Source: Nitrosomonas marina
GTDB taxonomy: Bacteria > Pseudomonadota > Gammaproteobacteria > Burkholderiales > Nitrosomonadaceae
DNA length: 64,000 nucleotides
Assembly: GCF_900110145.1 (NCBI RefSeq)
Contig: NZ_FOCP01000005.1
Location: forward strand, 1-64,000
Reading direction: 5' to 3'
Shown: positions 8,735 through 17,648 of the stretch, piece by piece
Layout: each line of letters begins with the position of its first letter
Numbering within the stretch: the stretch's first letter is position 1
Position numbers and translations under genes: made by a program
Notes under the pieces: model-generated
The model's input: the letters and a program-made list of their open reading frames with translations, nothing else
Database searches by the model: none
Told to the model about the DNA's origin: nothing

Positions 8735-10102
8735 TTATTTTCCAATACAAAAACGAGAAAAAATTTCGCCGAGCAAGTCGTCCGCCGTGAAGCGGCCGGT
8801 AATAGATGATAAGGCATCCTGGGCAATTCTAAGCTCTTCTGCAAGCAACACCCACTCAGATTCCTGTTCGCCGTGCTCGCTCGCTTTGTTCAAATGAACC
8901 TGAGTACGTTTCAGTGCTTCGAGGTGTCGTTGTCTGGCCATGAACAGCCCTTCTCCTGCCTGCCCCGTCTGCCAGCCAGCCGCATGAAGAATCTGTTCAC
9001 GCAACAGGTCAATTCCCGCGCCTGTTTTCGCGGACAAAAAAACATTTACAGTATTTTCGTGTGATTGAGTCCGGGCGGACAGATCAATCAGGTCTATTTT
9101 GTTAAACACGTTGATATGAGGTTTATCGTCAGAGAATACCTGCATTGCTTTGCTGTTGACATCCGTTTCATCGCGACTGATGTCCGTGAGGCGAATGAGA
9201 ATATCGGCATTTCTGATGGCAGCCTGCGTGCGTTCGATGCCCTTTTGCTCGACAATATCGGATGTTTCCCTTAAACCCGCAGTATCAATGATGTGAACGG
9301 GAACGCCCGACAGAGTGACAGTTTTCTGTATGCTGTCACGCGTGGTACCAGGAATTTCTGTAACGATGGCAACATCGTCTTCGGCTAGCTGATTTAGCAG
9401 ACTGGACTTACCAACGTTCGGTTCCCCGACCAGCACCGCTTTAATACCTTCCTGTAGCAAATTACCCTGGTGTGCCGAGACCAGAATATCATTTAATTGA
9501 GTCTTGAGTTCGGCAAGCTGTTTATTGACAGCTTCATTATGCAAATCCTCAATTTCTTCTTCAGGAAAATCAAGTGTGGCCTCAATCAGCATGCGTAGAT
9601 TTATTAATGATTGCACCAGCTTATCGATAGTCTCAGAGAAGCGTCCCTGCAGGGAACGAGCGGCGCAACGTGCTGCCTGACTCGTACTGGCGTCGATAAT
9701 ATCAGCAACACTCTCGGCCTGAACCAGGTCCAGTTTCTGATTCAGATATGCGCGTAATGTGAATTCACCGGGGCGCGCCATACGTGCTCCACAGTTGAGA
9801 CACTCGTTTAGCAGTAAATTCATGATGGCAGGGCCGCCATGACCCTGCAATTCCAGAACGTCTTCCCCGGTATATGAGTTCGGCGCGGGAAAATAGAGTG
9901 CCAGACCTTCATCAAGGATTTCTCCATGCATATCCGAAAACCGGGAAAAATGTGCATAGCGTGGTTTCGGCAGCCCGCCCAGGATCGCATTTGCGATGCC
10001 TGCCAGGTTTTTTCCTGAAATACGTACTATGCCAACGCCACCCTTGCCGGGTGGCGTTGCAATAGCAGCAATGATATCAGGTTGATCCGGTTGCACGGGC
10101 AT
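8735..10102 (-). CDS. mnmE: tRNA uridine-5-carboxymethylaminomethyl(34) synthesis GTPase MnmE
   Basis: With MnmG, MnmE modifies U34 of tRNAs reading two-family-box codons. The 455-residue length is normal. The N-terminal folate-binding domain opens with IAAIATPPGKGGVGIVRISG. The inserted G domain has the P-loop GEPNVGKS at 226-233, PGTTRD at 251-256, DTAGL at 273-277 and NKID near 338. The protein ends in the family hallmark FCIGK, whose Cys is needed for modification. AAGG lies 5 nt before the ATG. It is the last gene of the rpmH-rnpA-yidD-yidC-mnmE cluster, a very common bacterial order. Confidence 0.97.
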   Translation of the reverse strand: MPVQPDQPDIIAAIATPPGKGGVGIVRISGKNLAGIANAILGGLPKPRYAHFSRFSDMHGEILDEGLALYFPAPNSYTGEDVLELQGHGGPAIMNLLLNECLNCGARMARPGEFTLRAYLNQKLDLVQAESVADIIDASTSQAARCAARSLQGRFSETIDKLVQSLINLRMLIEATLDFPEEEIEDLHNEAVNKQLAELKTQLNDILVSAHQGNLLQEGIKAVLVGEPNVGKSSLLNQLAEDDVAIVTEIPGTTRDSIQKTVTLSGVPVHIIDTAGLRETSDIVEQKGIERTQAAIRNADILIRLTDISRDETDVNSKAMQVFSDDKPHINVFNKIDLIDLSARTQSHENTVNVFLSAKTGAGIDLLREQILHAAGWQTGQAGEGLFMARQRHLEALKRTQVHLNKASEHGEQESEWVLLAEELRIAQDALSSITGRFTADDLLGEIFSRFCIGK

Positions 10103-10176
10103 GTCGCCTTGTTTATGCTGAGTGATATGAGCTGCTCAGCAACAAGCTCGATAGCGCCAGTTGCAAACTGAAACCG

Positions 10177-12126
10177 CTATTTTCTCCTGCCTTTTCGCCC
10201 CTTGCTCCGACGGGCACCGGCTGCAGGCTTGGGTTTGGGTTTAGCTTTTTCAGATTCAGATTGCGGTTTTTTTGATTTAACGCTTTCATCCTCTTTTTCA
10301 ATGAGTTCGGCGTCCTCAATATTGCTGTCTTCCGTTGCTTCGGTATTCTTGGCATGAGTCAATTGCTGGGTCTCTTCGGAAGCGCCTGATTCCAAATCAT
10401 CTGCAATACCCTTGCCTTTTGTTTTGCCTTTACTTTTTTTCTCCTCCTCCTCTTCGGACTTCTTCTCGAACATACGTGTAATCTGCCATTGTTGCAGTAT
10501 TGACAATATGTTGTTGCACAGCGAATACAGCACCAGTCCAGCCGGGAAAAAGAAGAAAAATATACTGAAAGCGACCGGCATGATCTGCATGACTTTGGCC
10601 TGAATCGGATCAGTCGGTTTCGGGCTCAACTTGGATTGAATGTACATGGATACACCCATTATCAACGGCAGGACGTAGTATGGATCCGGTACAGACATGT
10701 CGGTAATCCACAGCGCCAGTGGTGCGTAACGTAATTCGACGGCGGCCAATAAAGTCCAGAACAAAGCGATAAACACCGGAATCTGGACCAGAATCGGCAA
10801 ACACCCTCCCAGCGGATTGATTTTTTCCTGCTTGTAAAATTCCATCATGGCCTGGTGCATTCGCTGCCTATCACTGGCGTATTGCTCGCGGATACGTTGC
10901 AGCTTTGGAGTAACGACACGCAACTTGGCCATTGATCGATAACCGGCTGCCGACAGCGGAAAGAATATTAGCTTGACAGTGACTGTTAACAGAATAATGG
11001 CAATGCCCCAGTTATCAACATAGGAATGATAAAAAGAAAGCAACCAGAACAGCGGTTTCGCCAGCACTGTCAACCAGCCATAATCCACGGTCAAATCGAG
11101 GCCTGGTGATAGTTCGGCAAGCTTATCCTGCTCCTGCGGACCCGCATAAAACGGCATGGAAACGGCTTGTGTTCGTCCTGTTTCGATCGCACCGACAGGT
11201 GCGATCACACCAGCAGTATACTGATTGTGCGCCAACTGCTTTACATAGTACTCACGAGGCTCACCCTGCTCTGGCAGCCATGCAGTCAAGAAATAGTGCT
11301 CAAGCATGGCAACCCAGCCGTTATCAGCATTGGTTGGATATTCTGCCTTATTTTTATCCAAATCGGAGAATTTGACTTTAAGAAATTTCTCTTCTTCCGT
11401 ATAGAGTGCCGGACCAGTATAGGAATGCACCAGAAAGCCCTGGCCTGTAGGTTCTTTGGCATCCCGAAGCATCTGAAAATAAGAAAATGGCAGAATTGTT
11501 TCGCCGCTATGATTGGTAATTTCAAACTTTACATCTATGACATATGAACCGCGATGAAAGGTGTATATTTTGGCCACCTGGATACCATTTTTCTCTGGCG
11601 CCAGCAGGCGGATACTAACGCTGTCTTCACCGGGATTTAGCTCATAATGGTATTTATTCGAATCAACGGTATATTTTGTTTTGTGAGTTGGCAGATCATC
11701 GCCGATTAATCCCGATTGAGAAATCTGAAATCGTGCAGTCTGGTCAAGTAACAACTCGTAAGGTTGAGTTTCATCTTCTCGTGATGGATGCTTCAATAAT
11801 CCAAGCTTGCGAATATCACCACCTGCCGTATCGATCTCGGCAACCACCATATCGGTTGTTACGTGTACTTTTTCGCCGATTTCAAATAAATTTGGGGTAA
11901 CTGATGGTGAAACGCCGTCTATACTTGAAGCAACCTCGGAGCCACTCGTTGCGGCAAGTTCATCGCCCGGTACCGGTAACGGATCGTGACGCTGACTACT
12001 GCCATCGGCCTGAGGTGTCGGTATTGCCTGTGAAGCTGGAGGTTGAATTTCTTTTTGCCAGGATTCCCATAAAAGCAACAGGGAAGTCGACAAAATGATA
12101 ATGAGTATAAGTTTTCTTGTTTCCAT
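10177..12126 (-). CDS. yidC: Membrane protein insertase YidC
   Basis: YidC inserts and folds inner-membrane proteins with or without Sec. The 649-residue protein has an N-terminal membrane anchor (LILIIILSTSLLLL), a large periplasmic beta-sandwich domain (about 60-340), and the conserved five-helix 60KD_IMP core (about 360-560) with LGGCLPILVQIPVFIALF. The tail from about 560 to the end is unusually long, first acidic then very rich in Lys, Arg and Pro (ending KGRKGRRK). It is about 100 residues longer than the E. coli protein. Such basic tails are known to aid ribosome binding in other bacteria; here that is inference. It lies between yidD and mnmE. Confidence 0.97.
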   Translation of the reverse strand: METRKLILIIILSTSLLLLWESWQKEIQPPASQAIPTPQADGSSQRHDPLPVPGDELAATSGSEVASSIDGVSPSVTPNLFEIGEKVHVTTDMVVAEIDTAGGDIRKLGLLKHPSREDETQPYELLLDQTARFQISQSGLIGDDLPTHKTKYTVDSNKYHYELNPGEDSVSIRLLAPEKNGIQVAKIYTFHRGSYVIDVKFEITNHSGETILPFSYFQMLRDAKEPTGQGFLVHSYTGPALYTEEEKFLKVKFSDLDKNKAEYPTNADNGWVAMLEHYFLTAWLPEQGEPREYYVKQLAHNQYTAGVIAPVGAIETGRTQAVSMPFYAGPQEQDKLAELSPGLDLTVDYGWLTVLAKPLFWLLSFYHSYVDNWGIAIILLTVTVKLIFFPLSAAGYRSMAKLRVVTPKLQRIREQYASDRQRMHQAMMEFYKQEKINPLGGCLPILVQIPVFIALFWTLLAAVELRYAPLALWITDMSVPDPYYVLPLIMGVSMYIQSKLSPKPTDPIQAKVMQIMPVAFSIFFFFFPAGLVLYSLCNNILSILQQWQITRMFEKKSEEEEEKKSKGKTKGKGIADDLESGASEETQQLTHAKNTEATEDSNIEDAELIEKEDESVKSKKPQSESEKAKPKPKPAAGARRSKGRKGRRK

Positions 12127-12236
12127 TTTTATCTGGTCAGATTAATTATATGACGTCATTGATTTACGCATTTGTTCAATACGACGTCGCTGTTTTGGTT
12201 TAATACTCGCAATGGCCTCACTTCTACAGAAGATTG

Positions 12237-12446
12237 TTAAGGCACGGGTTCATATCCGCCTTTGCACCAGGGATTACACCGTAAAATACGCCAGACACTC
12301 AACCGCATACCATGCAGGAAACCATATTTTGCAAAAGCTTCGCATGCATATTGAGAACAGGTCGGCGTAAACCGGCATGAAGGTGCCATCATAGGACTAA
12401 TGCAGTATTGATAGAGTCTTATAAGACCGATCATGAATCGTGACAT
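12237..12446 (-). CDS. yidD: Membrane protein insertion efficiency factor YidD
   Basis: This 69-residue protein carries the YidD signature: [18 protein letters not shown], then [15 protein letters not shown], with an amphipathic N terminus and conserved cysteines. YidD associates with the inner membrane and helps YidC-dependent insertion. Its start overlaps the end of rnpA by 16 nt, the usual arrangement, which implies translational coupling. A 110-bp gap separates it from yidC. Confidence 0.96.
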   Translation of the reverse strand: MSRFMIGLIRLYQYCISPMMAPSCRFTPTCSQYACEAFAKYGFLHGMRLSVWRILRCNPWCKGGYEPVP

Positions 12447-12835
12447 TTTTTTAGTAATTGATGCATCAGCAATCTGATTTCAGCATTGAATTGCTTTGAA
12501 ATATCTGCGGTTATCGGGAGCTGCAAGCGCATAACCCAGTCCATCTGGACAGTATTACCACAACCCTGAAACGTTCGAAACGTTTCTCTAAATACCCGCT
12601 TGATTCGGTTGCGTTTGACTGCGCTGCGCTCTACTTTTTTGGAAACGATTAACCCCAGGCGTGAAAACGACAACCCATTCGGTTTGGCATAAACCTGGAT
12701 ATAGTTTCCCCGAGCCTGATGCCTGTAGTTAAAGACGGCAGCAAATGCGTTTGCACAGCGTAACCGGCGGTTCCTTGACAGAAGGTGTTTTTTTACGCTA
12801 ATAGGTCTGTTCGTTAGATTATCAGACCTAGACAC
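12431..12835 (-). CDS. rnpA: Ribonuclease P protein component
   Basis: RnpA is the protein cofactor of RNase P, which matures the 5' ends of tRNAs. The 134-residue, very basic protein has the RNR motif KRNRIKR at 74-80 after [14 protein letters not shown]. The start shown is a GTG that overlaps the end of rpmH by 8 nt. The conserved domain begins near residue 20 ([13 protein letters not shown]), so a later start cannot be excluded. It overlaps yidD downstream. Confidence 0.95.
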   Translation of the reverse strand: MSRSDNLTNRPISVKKHLLSRNRRLRCANAFAAVFNYRHQARGNYIQVYAKPNGLSFSRLGLIVSKKVERSAVKRNRIKRVFRETFRTFQGCGNTVQMDWVMRLQLPITADISKQFNAEIRLLMHQLLKKCHDS

Positions 12836-12962
12836 TCAATCTGGCACGCCCCTTGGCACGTCGTGCTTTAATTACAGCGGCGCCGCCTCGCGTCTTCATG
12901 CGTACAAGAAACCCGTGTGTGCGTTTCCTCTTGGTTACAGATGGCTGAAAAGTACGTTTCAT
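12828..12962 (-). CDS. rpmH: 50S ribosomal protein L34
   Basis: The 44-codon frame reads [18 protein letters not shown] at its start and ends in [13 protein letters not shown], the highly conserved L34 sequence of betaproteobacteria. It is preceded by GAGAG about 8 nt before the ATG and by a good sigma-70 promoter. It heads the rpmH-rnpA-yidD-yidC-mnmE cluster and its stop overlaps the rnpA start. No dnaA gene lies upstream, unlike the arrangement in many bacteria. Confidence 0.98.
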   Translation of the reverse strand: MKRTFQPSVTKRKRTHGFLVRMKTRGGAAVIKARRAKGRARLSV

Positions 12963-13005
12963 TATGAATTCTCTCTCGTATTGGTTTTAATCAATAAAAC
13001 CGTAT

Positions 13006-13035
13006 ATTACAACCTGTTATACGACTCTGTGTCAA
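13006..13035 (-). promoter_or_regulatory. Promoter of the rpmH-rnpA cluster
   Basis: On the minus strand a perfect TTGACA (13035-13030) is followed after 18 bp by TGTAAT (13011-13006), which differs from the consensus -10 at one base. The predicted start is about 35-40 nt upstream of the rpmH ATG. Confidence 0.7.
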
Positions 13036-13114
13036 CTCTTTTTGCGATACGCCCAGCCTGATCCGGATTCCGATGGATTATCAGACAGCATGTATCGCGA
13101 TTAAAACGAATCGT

Positions 13115-14215
13115 CTAGAACTTTGCTCCCGTTCCAATCAGCTCAGCCGATGCAATCCGATAACTGAATGTATCTGGATTCAGACTGTCCAGTGTCTCAT
13201 TTTCGATCTCGGCATGCGGGAATAAAAAGAAGGGCAGTTTTCCAGCTTTGCTGTTCGACAACTGGATATCCTGCATATGATTAAATGTAATCCAGTTCAT
13301 TTCCCAAGAACCAAAGAATTCGTCCCGCAAATGCGCAATTTCTGACGCATCGCGTTCAAGTTTGTCGAGTGTGGCCACTTTACAGACATCTGCGGGATTA
13401 ACAGGCACCCAGCCAAGATTATTCAAATAAAATTCCGCGCGGCTGTGCTGGGCATGGCTGATATCGGTCTGCCGGCCGAGCTTGTCATTCACCTCGGAAT
13501 TCATCATGCGGATACCGTACTGAACTCGTGCAGGTATGCCAACTGACCGGGCCAATCCGACAAACAGTGAGTGTATGTCGACACACTTGCCACTGAGCCG
13601 GCTGTTCTCCAGCATGAATCTGACATCGCCCGTACCACGGCCGGGTGTCGTCACGTCATGCTGGAAATGGTCAATCAGCCAGTCATAAATCGAACGCGCT
13701 TTATCAAGCGTGGCCTGGTTCTCGTCGTAGATAATGGAATACGCCACGTCCCTGACAATACCGTCAACAGGTATCAACCGTGTTGGTTGGAGGAAAATGC
13801 GTACATTGTCCGGTATCGCAGCATTGCTTGCAGCATGATAGCGCTCAATATCGACAGCGTGATGAGATGTTTTAATAATGCACTGCACAGATGCCTTGCG
13901 TTCTCCTTCGCCGCGCCACTCAGCCATAAAGACAGGAAATTTTTCATTGCCAAAGGTTGTAAATTGGGCCTGTGACGCGTTGCCTGACCAGTTATTACCC
14001 TGAGTGTATTGATAACCGGGCTCAAGAGAATTGGGCAACGGCAGCCATAACCGTGCATTTTTGCCGTTTGCAGGTAAATTCACCTCATAGGTCAGGCGAA
14101 AACTGTTCCATTTTTCATAATCCAGCCCCCGATTACCGGCAGATAGCGAAAATGCTTTTATAGGCATTAATAGTGCGCCCGAGCCCACAATTTTGATAAA
14201 ATCCCTGCGTTTCAT
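13115..14215 (-). CDS. Tat-exported transglutaminase-like domain protein
   Basis: The 366-residue protein begins MKRRDFIKIVGSGALLMPIKAFS, a twin-arginine signal. A beta-sheet N-terminal region (about 35-125) precedes a transglutaminase-like cysteine-protease fold with a visible triad: Cys211 in GKCVDIHS, His257 in HSRAEFY and Asp276 in NPADV. Family members cleave or modify peptide bonds; some act in the periplasm on envelope proteins. The substrate here is unknown. It is divergent from a carboxylesterase gene, and a 19-bp perfect palindrome lies between them. Confidence 0.85.
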   Translation of the reverse strand: MKRRDFIKIVGSGALLMPIKAFSLSAGNRGLDYEKWNSFRLTYEVNLPANGKNARLWLPLPNSLEPGYQYTQGNNWSGNASQAQFTTFGNEKFPVFMAEWRGEGERKASVQCIIKTSHHAVDIERYHAASNAAIPDNVRIFLQPTRLIPVDGIVRDVAYSIIYDENQATLDKARSIYDWLIDHFQHDVTTPGRGTGDVRFMLENSRLSGKCVDIHSLFVGLARSVGIPARVQYGIRMMNSEVNDKLGRQTDISHAQHSRAEFYLNNLGWVPVNPADVCKVATLDKLERDASEIAHLRDEFFGSWEMNWITFNHMQDIQLSNSKAGKLPFFLFPHAEIENETLDSLNPDTFSYRIASAELIGTGAKF

Positions 14216-14287
14216 AAATAGTCTCTGTAAGATTGTTTGAGTTTGAGTAATTGCCTGCTGGCGAATTTTATCGTATCGTTCACTTTA

Positions 14288-14306
14288 GTCAATGCAGTGC
14301 ATTGAC
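14288..14306. promoter_or_regulatory. 19-bp perfect palindrome in a divergent promoter
   Basis: GTCAATGCA and TGCATTGAC are separated by one G. The site ends 8 nt before the carboxylesterase ATG and lies about 70 bp upstream of the transglutaminase start. It could be an operator, or in RNA an 8-bp hairpin with an AGT loop that would cover the ribosome binding region. Confidence 0.4.
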
Positions 14307-14314
14307 CACTTTAC

Positions 14315-14986
14315 ATGTCACCAACTGATTTATTGCCCAAGGTAGAAATTGAAACAATGCGCGACCCGGTTTTTACGATCATCTGGTTGCATGGTCTTGG
14401 GGCTGATGGAAATGATTTTGTTCCGATTATCAACGAATTGGCATCATCACAGAAAGGAATTCGTTTTATATTTCCGCATGCACCGATGCGTCCGGTTACT
14501 GTCAATAATGGCTATGTCATGCGTGCATGGTACGATATCTACGGTGCCAAAATGGATTCGAGCGAAGATGAAGCCGGTATCAGAGATGCGCAGAAAGCCA
14601 TTGATGCTTTGATTAATCATGAGATCCAGCGCGGCACTGCTGCACACAATATTGTCCTCGCCGGTTTTTCACAGGGTGGGGCTATTGCACTGCAAACAGG
14701 TCTGCGCCAAAAAAACAGACTGGCAGGCATAATGGCATTGTCATGCTATCTGCCGCTGGCAAATTACCTCGCCGTCGAAGCGCACGCCAATAATACAGCG
14801 GTTCCTATTCTGATGGCACATGGCGCATACGATCCGATTGTACCGATATCGCTGGCTACCGCTTCAAGAGATAACTTGCTTCAAACCAATTATACAGTCG
14901 AGTGGCATGAGTACCCAATGGAACATACTGTTTGCATGCAGGAAATCAATGATATCGATAGCTGGCTTCAGCGTGTTTTATCATAG
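14315..14986 (+). CDS. Alpha/beta-hydrolase, carboxylesterase (phospholipase/carboxylesterase family)
   Basis: This 223-residue cytosolic hydrolase matches the bacterial carboxylesterase/acyl-protein-thioesterase-like family. IIWLHGLGADGNDF forms the oxyanion region, GFSQGG (117-122) holds nucleophile Ser119, and Asp173 (YDPIVP) and His204 (MEHTVC) complete the triad. Length is typical. No good Shine-Dalgarno precedes ATG 14315; ATG 14357 is an alternative but would trim the first strand. It is followed 30 bp later by the exonuclease III gene and may be cotranscribed with it. Confidence 0.88.
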   Translation: MSPTDLLPKVEIETMRDPVFTIIWLHGLGADGNDFVPIINELASSQKGIRFIFPHAPMRPVTVNNGYVMRAWYDIYGAKMDSSEDEAGIRDAQKAIDALINHEIQRGTAAHNIVLAGFSQGGAIALQTGLRQKNRLAGIMALSCYLPLANYLAVEAHANNTAVPILMAHGAYDPIVPISLATASRDNLLQTNYTVEWHEYPMEHTVCMQEINDIDSWLQRVLS

Positions 14987-15016
14987 CTGCCGCTGAATAG
15001 AAAGGATGATGAAAAC

Positions 15017-15787
15017 ATGAAACTGGCAACCTGGAACGTCAATTCACTGAAAGTCAGGTTGCCGCAGGTCCTGGATTGGCTCCAAAAACATCAGCCGGAT
15101 GTACTTTGCTTGCAAGAAACCAAGCTGATCGATGAAAATTTTCCGCTGGAAGAGATCGCAGATGCAGGTTATCAATCTGTTTATGCCGGACAGAAAACCT
15201 TCAACGGTGTTGCCATTCTCAGCAAACAAAAAAGCGATGCCGTGTTAACCGCCATACCCGGTTTTGATGACGAACAAAAGCGGGTAATAGCTGCAACCAT
15301 TGATGGACTCCGCATAATATGCATCTATGTGCCCAATGGCGAAGCAGTAGGATCGCAAAAATATGATTATAAGCTCAAATGGTTGCCGGCGCTGACCGAA
15401 TGGATGCGCAACGAACTCAGTATTCATGCAAAACTGGCCGTATTAGGCGATTACAATATCGCGCCGGATGACCGGGACGTTCACGACCCCGAGGCCTGGG
15501 CCGGGAAGGTACTATGTAGCCAGCAGGAACGCGATGCTTTTGGCCAATTGTTAAATCTGGGCCTTGAGGACAGTTTTCGGTTATTTGATCAGCCTGAAAA
15601 ATCCTACAGCTGGTGGGATTACCGCATGATGGCTTTCCGCCGTAACAAAGGATTGCGCATCGATCACATCTTGTTAAGTCAGACACTGGCGCAAAGTTGT
15701 ACCGCATGCTGGATAGACAAAACAACCCGCAAACTGGAACGCCCATCTGATCATGCACCGGTAGTGGTCGAGTTGACTGCATGTTAA
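15017..15787 (+). CDS. xthA: Exodeoxyribonuclease III
   Basis: Exonuclease III is an AP endonuclease and 3'-5' exonuclease of base-excision repair. The 256-residue protein shows the family path: MKLATWNVNSL with the metal-ligand Asn, LQETK (Glu36), a GDYNIAPDDRDVHDP catalytic loop, WWDYR, and the C-terminal SDHAPV with the general-base Asp-His pair. AAGG lies about 10 nt before the ATG. Confidence 0.95.
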   Translation: MKLATWNVNSLKVRLPQVLDWLQKHQPDVLCLQETKLIDENFPLEEIADAGYQSVYAGQKTFNGVAILSKQKSDAVLTAIPGFDDEQKRVIAATIDGLRIICIYVPNGEAVGSQKYDYKLKWLPALTEWMRNELSIHAKLAVLGDYNIAPDDRDVHDPEAWAGKVLCSQQERDAFGQLLNLGLEDSFRLFDQPEKSYSWWDYRMMAFRRNKGLRIDHILLSQTLAQSCTACWIDKTTRKLERPSDHAPVVVELTAC

Positions 15788-15806
15788 CTGGCGAAAAAGG
15801 TGATAT

Positions 15807-17093
15807 TTGGAAAATATACCGCTTTATATCCTACTGATCATACTGTTTCTGTTATTGATTCTGTCGGGGTTTTTCTCGCTATCAGAAACCAGCATGATGG
15901 CAATCAACCGTTATCGGTTGAAACATCTGGCGAAACAAGGCCATCGTGCTGCACGTTTGACCAGCCATCTGCTCGACAAGACTGACCGCCTGCTTGGCGT
16001 AATATTGCTGGGCAACAACTTGCTCAATACTGCTTCGGCCACGCTTGTTGCGGTCATTATCGCGATGCTTTTCGGGCAGGATGAGCTGGCCTTGCTAATG
16101 GGCACCATATGCGTCACATTCGCCATTTTGATTTTCAGCGAAATCACACCAAAAGTCATAGCTGCCGCCTATCCTGAGCGCATCGCATTATTTGCAAGTT
16201 ATATTCTGACACCGTTGCTGAAAATCTTTTATCCGGTGGTCTGGTTTATTAACCTTTTCGTCAGCGGATTGCTAATACTGATGCGCTTGAAACCGAAACA
16301 ATCGACAGTGACTCAGACAATCAGCACAGAAGAGCTGAAAACGCTGGTTCTGGAAGGCGGACATTTTATTCAAAAAAAGCATCAGAGCATGCTGCTGAAT
16401 TTATTTGATCTGGAGACTGTTACTGTAGATGATGTCATTGTGCCGCGCAGCCAGGTCGAAGCGATCGATCTGATGGCTGACGATGAAACTATTCAAGCGC
16501 AACTATTAACCTGCCATCATACCCGCTTGCCGGTTTATCGCGACCGTGTCGATAATATTGTGGGCATCATACACATGCGCAAGGTTTTGAATCTGATGAA
16601 AAGCGGTCCCATTACAGCTGCATCGCTGGAGCAGATCATGCAGCAACCGTATTTTATTCCTTCCGGCACCCCATTGTTTTCACAACTGCAGCTTTTTCAG
16701 GAGAGCCGGAGCCGGAAACGGATCGGTTTGATTGTCGACGAATATGGCGAGTGGCTCGGTTTAGTCACGATCGAAGATATTCTAGAGGAAATAATCGGTG
16801 AGTTTACCACGCACGCCCCGACCCGTACTCATATCTACCAAAAGCAGGAAGACGGCAGTATTATCGTCGAGGGCAGTATTCTGCTGCGGGATTTGAATCG
16901 CAAATTAAGCATGCAGCTTCCGCTCAGCGGCCCCAAAACACTGAATGGACTGATTTTGGAATATCTGCAGGACATTCCAGAAAGCGGTACCGGGCTGAAT
17001 ATCGCCGGTTATCCGATGGAAATTATCCAGGTCAAAAATCAGGCCGTCAAAACAGTAAGAATTCATCCTGTATCCGTTCAAACCGAGCAATGA
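15807..17093 (+). CDS. HlyC/CorC (CNNM-type) membrane protein with CBS domains
   Basis: The 428-residue protein has a DUF21/CNNM transmembrane domain (about 1-190, four hydrophobic helices, with GFFSLSETSMMAINRYRLKHL), two CBS domains (about 200-340) and a C-terminal CorC_HlyC domain (about 345-425). Relatives such as YfjD/CorB are linked to magnesium or cobalt efflux and resistance. The start is TTG 15807, chosen because AAGG lies 6 nt upstream and the family N terminus begins here. It follows xthA by 19 bp. Confidence 0.88.
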   Translation: MENIPLYILLIILFLLLILSGFFSLSETSMMAINRYRLKHLAKQGHRAARLTSHLLDKTDRLLGVILLGNNLLNTASATLVAVIIAMLFGQDELALLMGTICVTFAILIFSEITPKVIAAAYPERIALFASYILTPLLKIFYPVVWFINLFVSGLLILMRLKPKQSTVTQTISTEELKTLVLEGGHFIQKKHQSMLLNLFDLETVTVDDVIVPRSQVEAIDLMADDETIQAQLLTCHHTRLPVYRDRVDNIVGIIHMRKVLNLMKSGPITAASLEQIMQQPYFIPSGTPLFSQLQLFQESRSRKRIGLIVDEYGEWLGLVTIEDILEEIIGEFTTHAPTRTHIYQKQEDGSIIVEGSILLRDLNRKLSMQLPLSGPKTLNGLILEYLQDIPESGTGLNIAGYPMEIIQVKNQAVKTVRIHPVSVQTEQ

Positions 17094-17162
17094 AAACGTG
17101 TGCACTGGTCTCTGAAAATTACAAGTGAATGATAAAAATTTAATTTTAACTTCAACCAATTT

Positions 17163-17190
17163 TTGTCATATCTTCAGGTAATTTATAGTA
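17163..17190 (+). promoter_or_regulatory. Possible promoter of the tol-pal operon
   Basis: TTGTCA at 17163-17168 is followed by an AT-rich stretch with TATAGT and TATAAA hexamers at 17184-17197, about 45 nt before the ybgC ATG. Spacing to either hexamer is not ideal, so the exact -10 is unsure. Confidence 0.35.
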
Positions 17191-17237
17191 TAAAATTGTC
17201 GGAATTTTATGTATTCGCTTCAGGCTTTTTATACACA

Positions 17238-17648
17238 ATGCAGGATCCCAAATTCTCCCTAGCCACCCGAGTTTACTATCAAGATACCGATGCCGGCGGT
17301 GTCGTTTATCATGCAACACACCTCCATTTTCTTGAACGCGCACGCTACGAATGGTTACGACAATTAGGCTACGGTGTACATGAACTGCTTAATACCTATC
17401 AGCTGCAGTTCATGATCCGTTCTCTTGAGATCGAATATTTCAAACCGGCATTACTGGACGACTTACTGCATATTACCGTCGATGTAGTCGACCTGGGCCG
17501 AAGCCGCATTACCCTGGCGCAGGAAATTTTATGCAACCAGAACCGGTTGGTGAACGCAACGATTCATGCCGTGTGTGTGAGTACAGAAAGTTTTAAACCC
17601 GTCAGTATCCCTGCTCCCCTAAGAAAAAAAATCGAGATATCAAAATGA
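17238..17648 (+). CDS. ybgC: Tol-Pal-associated acyl-CoA thioesterase YbgC
   Basis: YbgC is a hot-dog-fold acyl-CoA thioesterase, first gene of most tol-pal operons, and acts at the inner face of the membrane. From ATG 17238 the protein is 136 residues, the family length, with the signature YYQDTDAGGVVYHATHLHF that contains catalytic Asp18. A longer frame from TTG 17163 overlaps the promoter region and lacks a binding site, so it is not used. Its stop overlaps the tolQ start (ATGA). Confidence 0.93.
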   Translation: MQDPKFSLATRVYYQDTDAGGVVYHATHLHFLERARYEWLRQLGYGVHELLNTYQLQFMIRSLEIEYFKPALLDDLLHITVDVVDLGRSRITLAQEILCNQNRLVNATIHAVCVSTESFKPVSIPAPLRKKIEISK

